From Cupriavidus sp. P-10 (GTDB lineage Bacteria > Pseudomonadota > Gammaproteobacteria > Burkholderiales > Burkholderiaceae), in contig NZ_AP025170.1 of assembly GCF_003402535.2 (NCBI RefSeq), positions 2,666,001-2,730,000 of the forward strand: a stretch of 64,000 bases of DNA, read 5' to 3'. Position 1 is the stretch's first letter. Every line of letters starts with the position of its first letter. Shown here piece by piece: positions 17,698-28,562 of this stretch. The position numbers and the translations under genes were made by a program. The notes beneath the pieces are model-generated. The model had not been told where the DNA came from. It was given only the letters and a program-made list of their open reading frames with translations, and made no database searches.

Positions 17698-17801
17698 AAG
17701 ATGGCGTGCCGGACGGCCCATTTCGCAAGCCTCTTCCCGGGGAATTTGTCTAATATGCCGACATCGAGGCAGACAAAAGACGGCACCGCCGCCCCATTCC
17801 A

Positions 17802-18452
17802 ATGACCGCCCCCAGACAAGACCCGCGCCGGCTGTGGGACATCAGCCCGCCGCTGTCACCGGCCACACCGGTGTGGCCCGGCGACACCCCCTTCCAGCAA
17901 GCGCCCGCGTGGCAGATGGACGAACACTGCCCGGTGAATGTCGGCCGCATCACGCTGTCGCCGCACACCGGGGCCCACGCCGACGCGCCGCTGCACTACG
18001 CGGCCGATGGCGCGCCGATCGGCGATGTGCCGCTGGCGCCATACCTCGGCATCTGCCGGGTGATCCACTGCATCGGGGCATCGCCTGTGGTGGAACCGCG
18101 CCATGTCGAACACGCCCTGCGGGACCTGCCGCCGCGCGTGTTGCTGCGCACGTACCAGCAGGCGCCGCTGGCGCAATGGGACCCCGCTTTCTGTGCCGTC
18201 GCCGCTGACACCATCGCGCTGCTCGCGTCGCACGGCGTGCAGCTGGTCGGCATCGACACGCCTTCGCTCGATCCTCAGGAATCCAAGACCATGGACGCGC
18301 ACAACGCCGTGCGCCGCCACGGACTGGCGATCCTGGAAGGCATCGTGCTGGATGACGTCGCCGAAGGCGACTACGAACTGATCGCGCTGCCGCTGCGCTT
18401 TGCCGGGCTCGATGCCAGCCCGGTGCGCGCCGTGCTGCGCAACCTGGACTGA
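17802..18452 (+). CDS. kynB: Kynurenine formamidase (arylformamidase)
   Basis: A 216-residue metal-dependent cyclase-family enzyme that hydrolyses N-formylkynurenine to kynurenine. The metal-binding motif [12 protein letters not shown] fits HxGxHxDxPxH, and [19 protein letters not shown] is the family opener. [18 protein letters not shown] near residues 150-167 holds further active-site residues. First gene of kynB-kynU-kynA; kynU follows after 36 bases. Confidence 0.95.
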   Translation: MTAPRQDPRRLWDISPPLSPATPVWPGDTPFQQAPAWQMDEHCPVNVGRITLSPHTGAHADAPLHYAADGAPIGDVPLAPYLGICRVIHCIGASPVVEPRHVEHALRDLPPRVLLRTYQQAPLAQWDPAFCAVAADTIALLASHGVQLVGIDTPSLDPQESKTMDAHNAVRRHGLAILEGIVLDDVAEGDYELIALPLRFAGLDASPVRAVLRNLD

Positions 18453-18488
18453 ACAACTCGAAGATTCACGCATAACCACCTTCAAGAC

Positions 18489-19745
18489 ATGACGACCATT
18501 GACCGCGAGCATTGTCTACAGCTCGACCAGCAAGACCCGCTGCGCCCCCTGCGCGACCAGTTCGCCCTGCCCGAGGGTGTGATCTATCTCGACGGCAACT
18601 CGCTCGGCGCCCGCCCGCGCGCCGCCGCCGCCCGCGCCGCCCAGGTAGTGGCCGAGGAATGGGGCGATGGCCTGATCCGCAGCTGGAACACCGCCGGCTG
18701 GTTCGAACTACCGCAGCGGCTGGGTAACAAGCTGGCCCCGCTGGTCGGCGCCGGCGAGAATGAAGTGGTGGTGACCGACACCACCTCGATCAACCTGTTC
18801 AAGGTGCTGGCCGCCGCGCTGCGCGTGCAGCAGACGCGCGATCCGGCGCGCAAGGTGATCGTGTCCGAGGCCAGCAACTTCCCGACCGATCTCTATATCG
18901 CCCAGGGCCTGGCCGACCTGTTGCAGCAGGGCTACTCGCTGCGCCTGGTCAACTCGCCGGCCGAGCTCGACGCCGCCGTAGGCGCCGACACCTCGGTGCT
19001 GATGCTGACCCACGTCAACTACCAGAGCGGCGAGATGCTCGACATGGCCGGGCTGACCGAGCTGGCCCACGCCCGCGGCGCGCTGACGGTATGGGACCTG
19101 TGCCACTCCGCCGGCGCGGTGCCGGTCGACCTGAAGGCTGCCGGCGCCGACTACGCCATCGGCTGCACCTACAAGTACCTGAACGGCGGCCCGGGCTCGC
19201 CCGCGTTCGTGTGGGTCGCGCCGGCGCTGCGCGACGCGTTCTGGCAGCCGCTGTCGGGGTGGTGGGGCCACGCCGCGCCGTTCGCGATGGAGCCGCAATA
19301 CCGCCCGGTCGACGGCGTGCGCCGCTTTCTGTGCGGCACCCAGCCGGTGACTTCGCTGGCGATGGTGGAATGCGGGCTGGATATCTTCGCCCAGACCAAT
19401 ATGCGCGTGCTGCGCGCCAAGTCACTGCTGCTGACCGACTTGTTTATTGAACTGGTGGAGGTACGCTGCGGCCAGCACCCGCTGACGCTGGTCACGCCGC
19501 GCGAGCACGCACGCCGTGGCAGCCAGGTCAGCCTTGCGCATCCGGAAGGCTATGCACTGGTGCAGGCGCTGATCGAGCGCGGCGTCATCGGCGACTACCG
19601 CGAGCCGCGCATCGCCCGCTTCGGCTTTACGCCGCTGTACACCAGCTTTGCTGAAGTCTGGGATGCGGTGGAAATCCTGCGCGATGTGCTGGACAGCGGC
19701 GCGTATCGCGACGCGCGCTTCCAGGTGCGCGGCCAGGTGACCTGA
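18489..19745 (+). CDS. kynU: Kynureninase
   Basis: A 418-residue PLP enzyme that cleaves kynurenine to anthranilate and alanine. It shows the opener [39 protein letters not shown], the aspartate loop [16 protein letters not shown] and the PLP lysine in [30 protein letters not shown] lies toward the end of the large domain. Length equals that of Pseudomonas and Ralstonia KynU. It is the middle gene of the operon, 13 bases before kynA. Confidence 0.96.
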   Translation: MTTIDREHCLQLDQQDPLRPLRDQFALPEGVIYLDGNSLGARPRAAAARAAQVVAEEWGDGLIRSWNTAGWFELPQRLGNKLAPLVGAGENEVVVTDTTSINLFKVLAAALRVQQTRDPARKVIVSEASNFPTDLYIAQGLADLLQQGYSLRLVNSPAELDAAVGADTSVLMLTHVNYQSGEMLDMAGLTELAHARGALTVWDLCHSAGAVPVDLKAAGADYAIGCTYKYLNGGPGSPAFVWVAPALRDAFWQPLSGWWGHAAPFAMEPQYRPVDGVRRFLCGTQPVTSLAMVECGLDIFAQTNMRVLRAKSLLLTDLFIELVEVRCGQHPLTLVTPREHARRGSQVSLAHPEGYALVQALIERGVIGDYREPRIARFGFTPLYTSFAEVWDAVEILRDVLDSGAYRDARFQVRGQVT

Positions 19746-19758
19746 TCGGGAGCGCATC

Positions 19759-20655
19759 ATGAGTGATTTCAAGGGATGCCCTTTCTCGGGCGCGGCGGCT
19801 TCAACGCAACCGGCGGCGCAACCGGCGGCGCAAGGCGATGGCTGGCATGGCGCGCAGATGGATTTCGCCAGGGACATGAGCTATGGCGACTATCTCGGCC
19901 TGGACCAGATCCTGAGCGCACAGCACCCGCTGTCGCCGGACCACAACGAGATGCTGTTTATCGTGCAGCACCAGACCACCGAGCTGTGGATGAAGCTGAT
20001 GCTGCACGAGTTGCGGGCCGCGCGCGAATCGGTCAAGACCGACAGTTTGCCGCCGGCGTTCAAGATGCTGACGCGCGTGTCGCGCATCATGGACCAGCTG
20101 GTGCAGGCCTGGAATGTACTGGCGACGATGACGCCGCCGGAGTATTCGGCGATGCGGCCTTACCTGGGGATGTCGTCTGGCTTCCAGTCGTACCAGTATC
20201 GTGAGATCGAATTCATTCTCGGCAACAAGAATGCGGCGATGCTGAAGCCGCATGCGCATCGGGCTGAGCATCTGGCGCTGGTGGAGACGTCGTTAAAGAC
20301 GCCGTCGCTGTATGACGAAGCGATCCGGCTGATGGCGCGGCGTGGGTTTGCTATCGATGCGGAATGCGTCGAGCGCGACTGGACGCAGCCTACTGCCTAC
20401 AACGCTTCGGTTGAAGCGGCATGGCTGCAGGTTTATCGCGATCCTTCCGCTCACTGGGAACTGTATGAGCTGGGGGAAAAGTTCGTCGACCTGGAGGATG
20501 CCTTCCGGCAATGGCGGTTCCGGCATGTGACGACGGTTGAACGCGTGATCGGGTTCAAGCGTGGCACGGGCGGCACCGAGGGCGTCAGCTATTTGCGCAG
20601 GATGCTGGATGTGGTGTTGTTCCCTGAGCTCTGGAAGCTGAGGACGGATCTTTGA
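19759..20655 (+). CDS. kynA: Tryptophan 2,3-dioxygenase
   Basis: A 298-residue haem enzyme that opens the indole ring of L-tryptophan to N-formylkynurenine. Family motifs: [57 protein letters not shown] and [20 protein letters not shown] with the C-terminal haem-binding histidine. The N terminus holds a PAAQPAAQ repeat from a 12-base tandem duplication near 19807. The three genes together convert tryptophan to anthranilate. Confidence 0.96.
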   Translation: MSDFKGCPFSGAAASTQPAAQPAAQGDGWHGAQMDFARDMSYGDYLGLDQILSAQHPLSPDHNEMLFIVQHQTTELWMKLMLHELRAARESVKTDSLPPAFKMLTRVSRIMDQLVQAWNVLATMTPPEYSAMRPYLGMSSGFQSYQYREIEFILGNKNAAMLKPHAHRAEHLALVETSLKTPSLYDEAIRLMARRGFAIDAECVERDWTQPTAYNASVEAAWLQVYRDPSAHWELYELGEKFVDLEDAFRQWRFRHVTTVERVIGFKRGTGGTEGVSYLRRMLDVVLFPELWKLRTDL

Positions 20656-20744
20656 TCCTTGCTGCCGCACTCCGACTGCGGCGGCTGCGGCCGGGCATCT
20701 GTCGGATGCCTGGCCGCAACGCAGAAGCACCAGGCGCAAGCCAG

Positions 20745-21554
20745 CTAGACCCCATCCGACAACCTGCCTGCCAGCGCCACCAGCGCCGGCGCCAGCGTTT
20801 GATGGAAAACCTCTTCCTCCACCGCCCCATATGAAGCGCTGCAGCTCAGCAGATGCAGATCCTTCTCCCCAACGGGCCGGAACGCCACCGCGCAAGCATG
20901 GATAGCGGGATGCCAATCCCGGAATGAGGATGCATACCCCCGCTGCTGCGCATCCGCCAACGCCACCCGCGTCGGCCCTTCCTGCTGCTTCCACTGCTCC
21001 GGAAACGCCTGGCTGAATTCAGCCAGTACCCGATCCCGCCGCGCCGGCGGCAGAGCCGCCAGATACGCCCGTCCCATCGAACTGGACACCAGCGACAGCC
21101 GCGATCCCACCCCCAGCCCCAGCATCACGCCAGCGTCGTTACGGATCGACTCGAGATAAATCACCTCCATCCGCTCACGCTTGCCCAGCGACACCGACAC
21201 GCCGTACGACTGCGCGAACGCCAGCATATGCGGCCGTGCCAGCGCCACCACGTCGGATGCCGACAGGTATGCATACCCCAGCGCCAGCACACCCGCATCG
21301 AGCGCGTACTTGCCCAGGCTGTCGTCATAGCGCAGGTAACCCAACTGCACCAGCGTGCCGGCCAGGCGGCTGACCGTGGCCTTGGGAAACCCCGTGCGGC
21401 GTACGAAATCCTGGTTGCCAAGCATCGCTTCGCCGGTACGGAAGCAGCGCAACAGCTCCAGCCCGCGCGCCAGCGCGGTGACGAAATTGGGATCGCTCTC
21501 ACGTACCGGTGTGTCCGGTGCCGGGGCGTCGTTCGAAAGTGACGGACTGTTCAA
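20745..21554 (-). CDS. IclR family transcriptional regulator
   Basis: A 269-residue IclR-type regulator with an N-terminal winged helix ([29 protein letters not shown]) and a C-terminal effector domain ([35 protein letters not shown]). It is divergent from gcdH. The best start is TTG at 21554, with GAGAGGAG at 21560-21567. In-frame ATGs at 21587, 21599 and 21632 have no such site and extend into the regulatory gap. It likely controls gcdH through the palindromes at 21657-21682, with a glutarate- or glutaryl-CoA-related effector as inference. Confidence 0.85.
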   Translation of the reverse strand: MNSPSLSNDAPAPDTPVRESDPNFVTALARGLELLRCFRTGEAMLGNQDFVRRTGFPKATVSRLAGTLVQLGYLRYDDSLGKYALDAGVLALGYAYLSASDVVALARPHMLAFAQSYGVSVSLGKRERMEVIYLESIRNDAGVMLGLGVGSRLSLVSSSMGRAYLAALPPARRDRVLAEFSQAFPEQWKQQEGPTRVALADAQQRGYASSFRDWHPAIHACAVAFRPVGEKDLHLLSCSASYGAVEEEVFHQTLAPALVALAGRLSDGV

Positions 21555-21621
21555 GATGTGCTCCTCTCTGGGCGGTTGTCCGCTCATCGCACAAGGCATC
21601 GGTGGCTCGGGGTTTTGCCTG

Positions 21622-21649
21622 TTGCATGGCAAAGCCTTTGCGATATACT
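21622..21649 (+). promoter_or_regulatory. Predicted gcdH promoter
   Basis: TTGCAT (21622-21627) and TATACT (21644-21649) are separated by 16 bases. The start site would be near 21656, directly at the two palindromes at 21657-21682, which is a classic repressor position. Confidence 0.55.
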
Positions 21650-21656
21650 AATTCAA

Positions 21657-21682
21657 CGGAACACAGTTCCGCAATGCGGAAC
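21657..21682. promoter_or_regulatory. Overlapping palindromes, likely IclR-type operator of gcdH
   Basis: CGGAACACAGTTCCG (21657-21671, arms of 5) overlaps GTTCCGCAATGCGGAAC (21666-21682, arms of 7 around AAT). Both are built from the same GGAAC/GTTCC half-site, giving three or four half-sites in tandem. They lie between the predicted promoter and the gcdH ribosome site. Confidence 0.5.
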
Positions 21683-21773
21683 CAAAAAATCCTCCGCCGA
21701 CGATTCACCGAACCACTCCGGAAGCACCCGCGCAAGACGCCCCGCTTCCGCCGCGCCACCGAAGGAGACCTGC

Positions 21774-22967
21774 ATGGCTGCCAACGCCGAATTCCACTGG
21801 GCCGATCCCCTGCTGCTCGACCAGCAACTCACCGCCGACGAACGCGCCGTGCGTGACGCCTCCGCGGCGTACTGCCAGGACAAGCTGATGCCGCGCGTGC
21901 TCCAGTCCTTCCGCAACGAGAAGACCGACATCGAGATCTTCCGCGAGATGGGCGAACTCGGCCTGCTCGGCCCGACCATCCCCGAGCAGTACGGCGGCCC
22001 CGGCCTGAACTACGTCAGCTACGGCCTGATCGCCCGCGAAGTCGAGCGCGTCGATTCGGGCTACCGCTCGATGATGAGCGTGCAGTCGTCGCTGGTGATG
22101 GTGCCGATCTATGAGTTCGGCACCGAGGAACAGAAGCAGAAGTACCTGCCCAAGCTGGCCACCGGCGAGTGGATCGGCTGCTTTGGCCTGACCGAGCCGA
22201 ACCACGGCTCCGATCCGGGTTCGATGGTTACCCGCGCCAAGAAGGTCGACGGCGGCTACGAGCTGACCGGCGCCAAGATGTGGATCACCAACTCGCCGAT
22301 CGCCGACGTGTTCGTGGTGTGGGCCAAGCTGGCAGGCGAAGACGGCAAGGAAGACATCCGCGGCTTCATCCTGGAAAAGGGCTGGAAGGGCCTGAGCGCC
22401 CCGGCCATCCACGGCAAGGTCGGCCTGCGCACGTCGATCACCGGCGAAATCGTGCTCGATCAGGTCTTCGTGCCGGAAGAGAACATCATGCCGGGCGTGA
22501 AGGGCCTGAAAGGCCCGTTCACCTGCCTGAACTCGGCCCGCTACGGCATCGCCTGGGGCGCGCTGGGCGCCGCTGAGTTCTGCTGGCACACCGCGCGCCA
22601 GTACACGCTGGACCGCAAGCAGTTCGGCCGTCCGCTGGCCGCGACGCAGCTGGTGCAGAAGAAGCTGGCCGACATGCAGACCGAGATCACGCTGGGCCTG
22701 CAAGGCTGCCTGCGCCTGGGCCGCATGAAGGACGAAGGCACCGCCGCGGTGGAAATCACCTCGATCATGAAGCGCAACTCGTGCGGCAAGTCGCTCGACA
22801 TCGCCCGCGTGGCGCGCGACATGCTGGGCGGCAACGGCATCTCGGACGAGTTCGGCGTGATCCGCCACGTGGTGAACCTGGAAGTGGTCAACACCTATGA
22901 AGGCACGCACGACATCCACGCGCTGATCCTGGGCCGCGCCCAGACCGGCCTCCAGGCGTTCTTCTGA
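21774..22967 (+). CDS. gcdH: Glutaryl-CoA dehydrogenase
   Basis: A 397-residue FAD enzyme that oxidises and decarboxylates glutaryl-CoA to crotonyl-CoA in lysine and tryptophan-type catabolism. GcdH hallmarks are [56 protein letters not shown] and [17 protein letters not shown]. The catalytic Glu sits in [19 protein letters not shown], in contrast to the acyl-CoA dehydrogenase-like protein at 12759-14012. AAGGAGA at 21762 sets the ATG at 21774. Confidence 0.96.
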   Translation: MAANAEFHWADPLLLDQQLTADERAVRDASAAYCQDKLMPRVLQSFRNEKTDIEIFREMGELGLLGPTIPEQYGGPGLNYVSYGLIAREVERVDSGYRSMMSVQSSLVMVPIYEFGTEEQKQKYLPKLATGEWIGCFGLTEPNHGSDPGSMVTRAKKVDGGYELTGAKMWITNSPIADVFVVWAKLAGEDGKEDIRGFILEKGWKGLSAPAIHGKVGLRTSITGEIVLDQVFVPEENIMPGVKGLKGPFTCLNSARYGIAWGALGAAEFCWHTARQYTLDRKQFGRPLAATQLVQKKLADMQTEITLGLQGCLRLGRMKDEGTAAVEITSIMKRNSCGKSLDIARVARDMLGGNGISDEFGVIRHVVNLEVVNTYEGTHDIHALILGRAQTGLQAFF

Positions 22968-23010
22968 GGCATCCGGAACCAGGCCCTTACGGACAGGACC
23001 TCCTGAAATG

Positions 23011-23036
23011 AAAAAAGCCCGGCTGCAAAGCCGGGC
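23011..23036 (-). terminator. Rho-independent terminator of the peroxiredoxin gene
   Basis: Inverted repeat GCCCGGCT (23017-23024) / AGCCGGGC (23029-23036) with a four-base loop. On the minus strand six T follow (23016-23011), so it ends leftward transcription from the peroxiredoxin gene. It may also slow rightward transcription from gcdH. Confidence 0.75.
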
Positions 23037-23136
23037 CAAGCACACTACCAAGGAGACGACGAGGCTGCCCCCGTCGATAAAACACCTGTTCTGGACGCCG
23101 GCCCCGCACCATGCGGGGCCGCGTTCATTTGTAGGG

Positions 23137-23778
<642 letters not shown>

Positions 23779-24030
23779 GTTCAGATCTCCTGATTTCGAA
23801 GTGGAACCAGAGTATCCCGATTGATATCCAACCCAAACGAATATAAAGTCACTACAAAATCACTCGTAGTCATATAGACATTTTCTGACAGTCTTTTCGC
23901 GCGCTTTCGGGCATGCTGGCAATGGCCTCGCCGATACCGGCGTTGACGCGCGTGGCCTTGAAACCACCGTCGCCCGCCACATATGCTAAGTATCAGACAG
24001 ACAATTGCCGTTAGCCTCGGAGCGTAGAAA

Positions 24031-24357
24031 ATGTCAGAATCCGCACAAACCGAACCAACCGCCCGCAAACAGGAGAAACTGATGAGCGATGTCAAGACCG
24101 TACTGTCCGACGCCGAAGAGCTGCTGAAGCAAGCAGCTTCGACCACCGGCGAAAAAGCCGCCGAACTGCGCGAACGCGGCATGGGTCTGCTCAAGCAAGC
24201 CAAAGAAAAGGCCCAGGACCTGCAAGATGCCGTCGTGACCAAGAGCAAGGCAGCCGCTCGCGCCACCGACGACTACGTGCATGACCACCCCTGGCGCGCC
24301 GTGGGCGTGGCGGCCGGCGTGGGCCTGCTGGTCGGTCTGCTGCTGAACCGCAAGTAA
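24031..24357 (+). CDS. ElaB/YqjD/DUF883 family membrane-anchored protein
   Basis: A 108-residue protein with a long amphipathic helical region rich in Lys, Ala and Glu (LKQAASTTGEKAAELRERG, KAKEKAQ-like segments). It ends in a C-terminal transmembrane helix preceded by the family motif DDYVHDHPWRAVGVAAGVG. YqjD of E. coli binds stationary-phase ribosomes at the membrane. The start at 24031 is used; a second in-frame ATG at 24082 has a nearby AGGAGAAA site and may be the true start (MSDVKTVLSD). First of a three-gene set with YqjE and YqjK-like genes. Confidence 0.85.
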   Translation: MSESAQTEPTARKQEKLMSDVKTVLSDAEELLKQAASTTGEKAAELRERGMGLLKQAKEKAQDLQDAVVTKSKAAARATDDYVHDHPWRAVGVAAGVGLLVGLLLNRK

Positions 24358-24530
24358 GCGGCTGAAGTCCCGGTGCGGCGCCAGGCGCCGCACCATAGCG
24401 GCAACCCGGGCGAGGCGCGGGTTGCCAGAGGCCCGGGGGCCCGCACTGCGGCGCCCGGCCCCGTCCGCAGAAAGGCACGCACGGCTTGCGCCGGCGTGCC
24501 GCTTTCACGCCGGAGCCGCCGAGCGAATCC

Positions 24531-24911
24531 ATGAGCGAACCCACCCCCTCTCCCAAATTGCTGGAATCCGTGCGCAATCTCTTCCACTCGGTGGTTGCCA
24601 TGGTCCAGACCCGCCTGGAGCTTGCCAGCGTCGAATTCGCCGAGGAGCGCACGCGCCTGATGAAGGTCGCGCTGCTGGCCTGCTTCGGGCTGGTGTTCTT
24701 CGGCATCGCGCTGGTCACCTTCACCGCGCTCGTCGCTATCCTGTTCTGGAACAGCTACGGCTGGCAGGCGCTGGGCGTGCTGGTGGTCGTCTACCTGCTG
24801 CTGTGCGTCGCCTGCCTGGCGTACGCCCGCAACCTGGTGCGCAACGCCCCGCCGATGTTCGAGGCCACGCTCGCCGAAATCGACAAAGACCGGGAGATCC
24901 TGCGCCGATGA
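24531..24911 (+). CDS. Phage holin family protein, YqjE type (DUF1469)
   Basis: A 126-residue inner-membrane protein. An N-terminal amphipathic helix (LLESVRNLFHSVVAMVQTRL) carries the family segment LELASVEFAEERTRLMK. Two transmembrane helices follow (LACFGLVFFGIALVTFTALV and a second at about residues 78-98). The name 'holin' is only a domain label; these are chromosomal companions of YqjD. The stop overlaps the next start as ATGA at 24908-24911. Confidence 0.85.
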   Translation: MSEPTPSPKLLESVRNLFHSVVAMVQTRLELASVEFAEERTRLMKVALLACFGLVFFGIALVTFTALVAILFWNSYGWQALGVLVVVYLLLCVACLAYARNLVRNAPPMFEATLAEIDKDREILRR

Positions 24912-25432
24912 CCACCCTGGAACCCGAAGAAGGCGCGAACGAGCGCAACCGCCGCGAGCAGACGCGGCCCGTCCGCTTCACGCAGGAAGTCCGGTTGCCG
25001 CTCGACGTGCGCAAGGAGCTGCTGCTCACGCGCGCGGCGCTGGAACGCCACGACTGCCTGCAGGCGCTGCACCAGGTACGCGGCGGCGCGCGCCGGCTGG
25101 GCAATATTGCCAGCTGGCTGCCGCGCATTGCGCGGCCCGGCTCGCTGATGAAGGTAGCGGGCGTTACCAAGGACTACCCGCTGCTGAGCACCGCCGTCAC
25201 GCTGGCGCTGCCGCTGCTGCGGCGCACGCCGGTGCTGCGCTGGACCTGGAAGCTGTCCAAGGTCGGCCTGGCCGCCGGCGCGGCGTACTGGGCCTACAAC
25301 ACCTGGCGTGACGCCAAACGGCAGGCGATCCCTCCTGCCACGGCACCTGCCACGGTGCCGGACACCACCGCGGCCGCCACGCCAGGCGCGCCCCCCACCG
25401 ACACCGGCTTCCGCGACCCGCTCGTTCCCTGA
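24908..25432 (+). CDS. YqjK-like/DUF3318 protein
   Basis: A 174-residue protein translationally coupled to the YqjE-type gene. The middle part LPLDVRKELLLTRAALERHD looks like the family core. A hydrophobic stretch around KVGLAAGAAYWAYNTW could be membrane-associated. The C terminus (PATAPATVPDTTAAATPGAP) is Pro/Ala/Thr-rich and disordered. It completes the yqjD-yqjE-yqjK arrangement known from many proteobacteria. Function is unknown. Confidence 0.7.
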   Translation: MTTLEPEEGANERNRREQTRPVRFTQEVRLPLDVRKELLLTRAALERHDCLQALHQVRGGARRLGNIASWLPRIARPGSLMKVAGVTKDYPLLSTAVTLALPLLRRTPVLRWTWKLSKVGLAAGAAYWAYNTWRDAKRQAIPPATAPATVPDTTAAATPGAPPTDTGFRDPLVP

Positions 25433-25448
25433 GTCTCGCGTTTGCGCC

Positions 25449-28280
25449 CTAGCCCGTCCGCGCCGCCGCGGACGGCACCATCGCGGCCAGCCCGCACGGG
25501 GCGAACGGCTGCGGCGGGCCGATATGAAAGCCCTGCACCAGGTCGATACCCAGTTCGCGCAGCCGCTCCAGCATGGCCTCGTTCTCGACGAATTCGGCGA
25601 TGGTCTTCTTGCCCATGGCATGGCCGATGCGCTGGATCACCTCCACCATCACCAGGTTCACCGGGTCGGCCAGCATGTCGCGCACGAAGCTGCCGTCGAT
25701 TTTCAGATACGCCGCCGGCAAGTGCTTCAGGTACGTGAACGACGACATGCCGGCGCCGAAGTCGTCCAGCGCGAAACTGCAGCCAAGCTGCTGCAGCTGC
25801 TGGATGAATGATCCCGCCTGGGCAAGGTTGGCGATCGCCGCCGTTTCCGTGATTTCGAAGCAGATGCCGTCCAGCGCGATGCCGGCGCGCTGGGCCTGCT
25901 CGCGCACGAACTCAGGGAAGTGAATGTCCGCCAGCGACGAGCCCGACAGGTTGATGGCACAGGTGGCGATCTCCCCCTGGCGGCCCGCCAGCGCGTGGAA
26001 GGCGGTCTCGACCACCCAGCGGTCAATCATCGGCATCAGGTTGTAGCGCTCGCACGCCGGGACGAACGCCATCGGCGGCACCAGCCGGCCGCGCTCGTCG
26101 AGCATGCGCAGCAACAGTTCGATATGGCGGCCGCCTCGCCGCGCCGCGGCGTCCGGCTGCGCCGGCACGATCTCCTGCGCGAACAGGCAGAAGCGCCCGG
26201 CCGCCAGCGCGGCGTGCACGCGGCTGACCCATTCCATCTCGCCGTGCCGGGCCTGCACGACGCCGTCCTTGGGATGGTAGACCTGCACGCGGTTGCGCCC
26301 GCCCTCCTTGGCCACATAGCAGGCAGCGTCGGCCGCGCTGAGCGCTTCGGCGACGCTGCCGGTCTGGGCGTCCAGCGAAATCAGGCCAATGCTCACGCCC
26401 AGCGTGAAGGTGCGCTGCCGGTGCGCGAAGCGGAAGCACGCAATGGCGTGGCGCAGCGCCTCGGCCACGCGCTCGCCGTCGCCGGTGGAGCAATGCTCGA
26501 GCAGCACGCCGAACTCGTCGCCGCCCAGGCGCGCCAGCGTATCGCTGCGGCGCAGCTGGCTGCGCATGACCTCGGCCATCTGACGGATCAGCTCGTCGCC
26601 GGCGGCATGGCCGCAAGTATCGTTGACCACCTTGAACTGGTCGAGGTCCAGGTACATCAGCGTATGGCGGACACCCTGCGCATGCGCCCGTGTGATCGCG
26701 GCGCCGACGCGGCGCTCGAACTCGGCGCGGTTGACCAGGCCGGTGAGGCCGTCGTGGCTGGCCTCGTACGCCAGCCGCGCGGCATGCGCGCGTTCCTGGC
26801 TGATATCGTGCAGCACCACCACCACGCCGATCGCCTGCGCCACGCGGTCGCGGATCAGCGCCACCGAGGGCTTGACCGCCAGCGCCTGGCCGGGCTGTCC
26901 CGACCCGGCGCGCTGCACCAGCTGTGCCGACTGGCTGCGCCAGCGCCGCCTGAGCGCGAGCGTGACAATATCGGGCAGCGGCGCCAGGCTGTCTTCGTCG
27001 CGCAGCACGCACACCTTGCCCAGCGGCTGCCCGAGGGCATCGGCTTCGCGCCAGCCAGTCAGCGCCTCGGCAGCGGGATTGAGCGACTGCACGCGGCCCC
27101 AGACATCGGTAGTCACCACCGCATCGCCGATCGCCTGCAGCGTGACCTGGGCACGCTCCTTCTCGGCAAACAGCTGCGCCTCGTAGCGCTTGTTGTCCGA
27201 GATATCCGTCAGCGAGCCCGCCATGCGCGAGTGCTGCCGCGCGGCAGCACGTACCAGCCGGCCGCGCGCGCGCACCCACAGGTAATCGCCGTCGCGCTTG
27301 CGCAGCCTGAACTCGGCGTCGTAGGGCTCGCCGCCGCGCAGGTGCCGCGCCAACTTGGCCTCGAAGGCTTCGAGGTCCGACGGATGCAGCAGGCCGAGCA
27401 CGGTCTCGCGCGCATGCGGCAGCTCGCTTGTGCCATAGCCCAGCATCTGCGCGCATCGCGCGGAAAAATACAGTTCGCCGCTGCCAAGATGCCAGTCCCA
27501 CAGGCCATCGTTGCTGCCCTCCACCGCCAGCTGCAACTGCTCCTCGCGCTGGGACAGCGCCTCGCGCAGCCGGCGCTCGCGCCGCAGCGGACCGTGCGAC
27601 AGCAGGATCGCCGACATCAGCAGCAGCGTCGCCACCACCGCGCTGCCGGTGGTCAGCAACCGCGTCACCCGGCGCGAGGCCTGTCCGAGGTGTCCCGAAA
27701 ACTCGCGTTCCAGCGGGGTCAGCCGGGCATCGATCTGCGCGATCCGGCGCAGCACGGGCGCCACGCAATCATCGTCGCAGCCGGGTCGGTCGACCAGCCG
27801 TCGCAGTGCCAGCGCCTGCTCGTGCAGCGCGGCGATTTCTGCATCGCCGGCAGCCCAAACGCGGATCGCGGCATCAACCTCGTGGATATGACGGAAATTG
27901 CGGTATAGCCGGACCATCCGCGGGATGTCTTCCGGGTGGTTGCCGCCGGCCAGCAGCCCTTCGCGCACCCGCTCCAGGTCCGGCTCGTCCCGGTCGAGTT
28001 CCAGCCGGGCGCGCTGGTCGCCCAGCGGGATGGCAATGGCGGCGCGATAGGAAGCGAAGTCTTCGGGGTTGCGGTCCTCGCCGTAGCGCAGCAGGTGCAG
28101 CACCGCGTTCTTCTGGCTCCTGGACCACTGGCTCTCGCCCGCGACGAATGCGCGCGCGGCCGACAACAGGTCCAGGCTGGCGATGCTGATCAACGCCAGC
28201 GCGACCACCACCGGAACGAACGGCCAGATGATGCGCAGCACGTGCCCACTGGCCGGTAACGATTTACCCGCTCGCCGCAT
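25449..28280 (-). CDS. Membrane-bound PAS-PAS-GGDEF-EAL cyclic-di-GMP enzyme
   Basis: A 943-residue signalling protein. TM1 is near residues 17-39 (PFVPVVVALALISIASLD), TM2 near 210-230 (GSAVVATLLLMSAILL), with a periplasmic sensor between. A PAS/PAC unit (AVEGSNDGLWDWHLGSGELY, FRLRKRDGDYLWVRARGR) and a second PAS (QAIGDAVVTTDVWGRVQSLN) follow. The GGDEF site RLGGDEFGVLLEH is canonical. In the EAL domain the signature is IELLLRM, with the Glu kept; FEITET, LDDFGAGMSSF and LVQGFHIGPP are intact. Both synthase and phosphodiesterase activity are therefore possible. AGGA and a GCCGGG/CCCGGC hairpin precede the start. Confidence 0.92.
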   Translation of the reverse strand: MRRAGKSLPASGHVLRIIWPFVPVVVALALISIASLDLLSAARAFVAGESQWSRSQKNAVLHLLRYGEDRNPEDFASYRAAIAIPLGDQRARLELDRDEPDLERVREGLLAGGNHPEDIPRMVRLYRNFRHIHEVDAAIRVWAAGDAEIAALHEQALALRRLVDRPGCDDDCVAPVLRRIAQIDARLTPLEREFSGHLGQASRRVTRLLTTGSAVVATLLLMSAILLSHGPLRRERRLREALSQREEQLQLAVEGSNDGLWDWHLGSGELYFSARCAQMLGYGTSELPHARETVLGLLHPSDLEAFEAKLARHLRGGEPYDAEFRLRKRDGDYLWVRARGRLVRAAARQHSRMAGSLTDISDNKRYEAQLFAEKERAQVTLQAIGDAVVTTDVWGRVQSLNPAAEALTGWREADALGQPLGKVCVLRDEDSLAPLPDIVTLALRRRWRSQSAQLVQRAGSGQPGQALAVKPSVALIRDRVAQAIGVVVVLHDISQERAHAARLAYEASHDGLTGLVNRAEFERRVGAAITRAHAQGVRHTLMYLDLDQFKVVNDTCGHAAGDELIRQMAEVMRSQLRRSDTLARLGGDEFGVLLEHCSTGDGERVAEALRHAIACFRFAHRQRTFTLGVSIGLISLDAQTGSVAEALSAADAACYVAKEGGRNRVQVYHPKDGVVQARHGEMEWVSRVHAALAAGRFCLFAQEIVPAQPDAAARRGGRHIELLLRMLDERGRLVPPMAFVPACERYNLMPMIDRWVVETAFHALAGRQGEIATCAINLSGSSLADIHFPEFVREQAQRAGIALDGICFEITETAAIANLAQAGSFIQQLQQLGCSFALDDFGAGMSSFTYLKHLPAAYLKIDGSFVRDMLADPVNLVMVEVIQRIGHAMGKKTIAEFVENEAMLERLRELGIDLVQGFHIGPPQPFAPCGLAAMVPSAAARTG

Positions 28281-28519
28281 ATGGAATCCTGCCGGGTGCT
28301 TTCCCGGCTTAGTGCATTCTGTGTCTCCCCCGCCGCCCCCCATGGCAGGGCGGCATTTCATTGTCCTGTGTGTAAGACAACAAGTCTCTAACTCGATCTG
28401 GTTAATACGCCGCCTTGCCGGCCGGATTGCGGCCCCTTGGCGCACCTTGCATGCGTGCGTGAGTCTTCGCGCTGAGGCCGCGTTACCACCACCGAGGGGA
28501 ATGCCAGCGCCGTAAACGA

Positions 28520-28548
28520 CAAAGGCCTGCGCAATGCGCAGGCCTTTG
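28520..28548 (-). terminator. Terminator downstream of tRNA-Lys
   Basis: A 14-base-pair stem, 28520-28533 with 28535-28548 (core AAAGGCCTGCGCA / TGCGCAGGCCTTT), separated by one base. On the minus strand it is followed by TCGTTT, a weak U-tract. It lies 15 bases past the 3' end of the tRNA and fits as its terminator. Confidence 0.65.
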
Positions 28549-28562
28549 TGTACTTCGAATGC

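Noticed and set aside
18453..18488. A third KynR-like site between kynB and kynU (CTCGAAGATTCACGCAT)
   Set aside because: It shares only scattered positions with the two repeats at 17652-17697 and lies inside the operon.
24486..24911. Prophage remnant suggested by the holin label
   Set aside because: The protein is the chromosomal YqjE type in a yqjD-yqjE-yqjK-like set; no other phage gene is near.
28281..28520. c-di-GMP riboswitch before the GGDEF-EAL gene
   Set aside because: No CACGCACAGGGCAAACC-type core or the GGGACGCAAAGC segment; only a simple hairpin is present.
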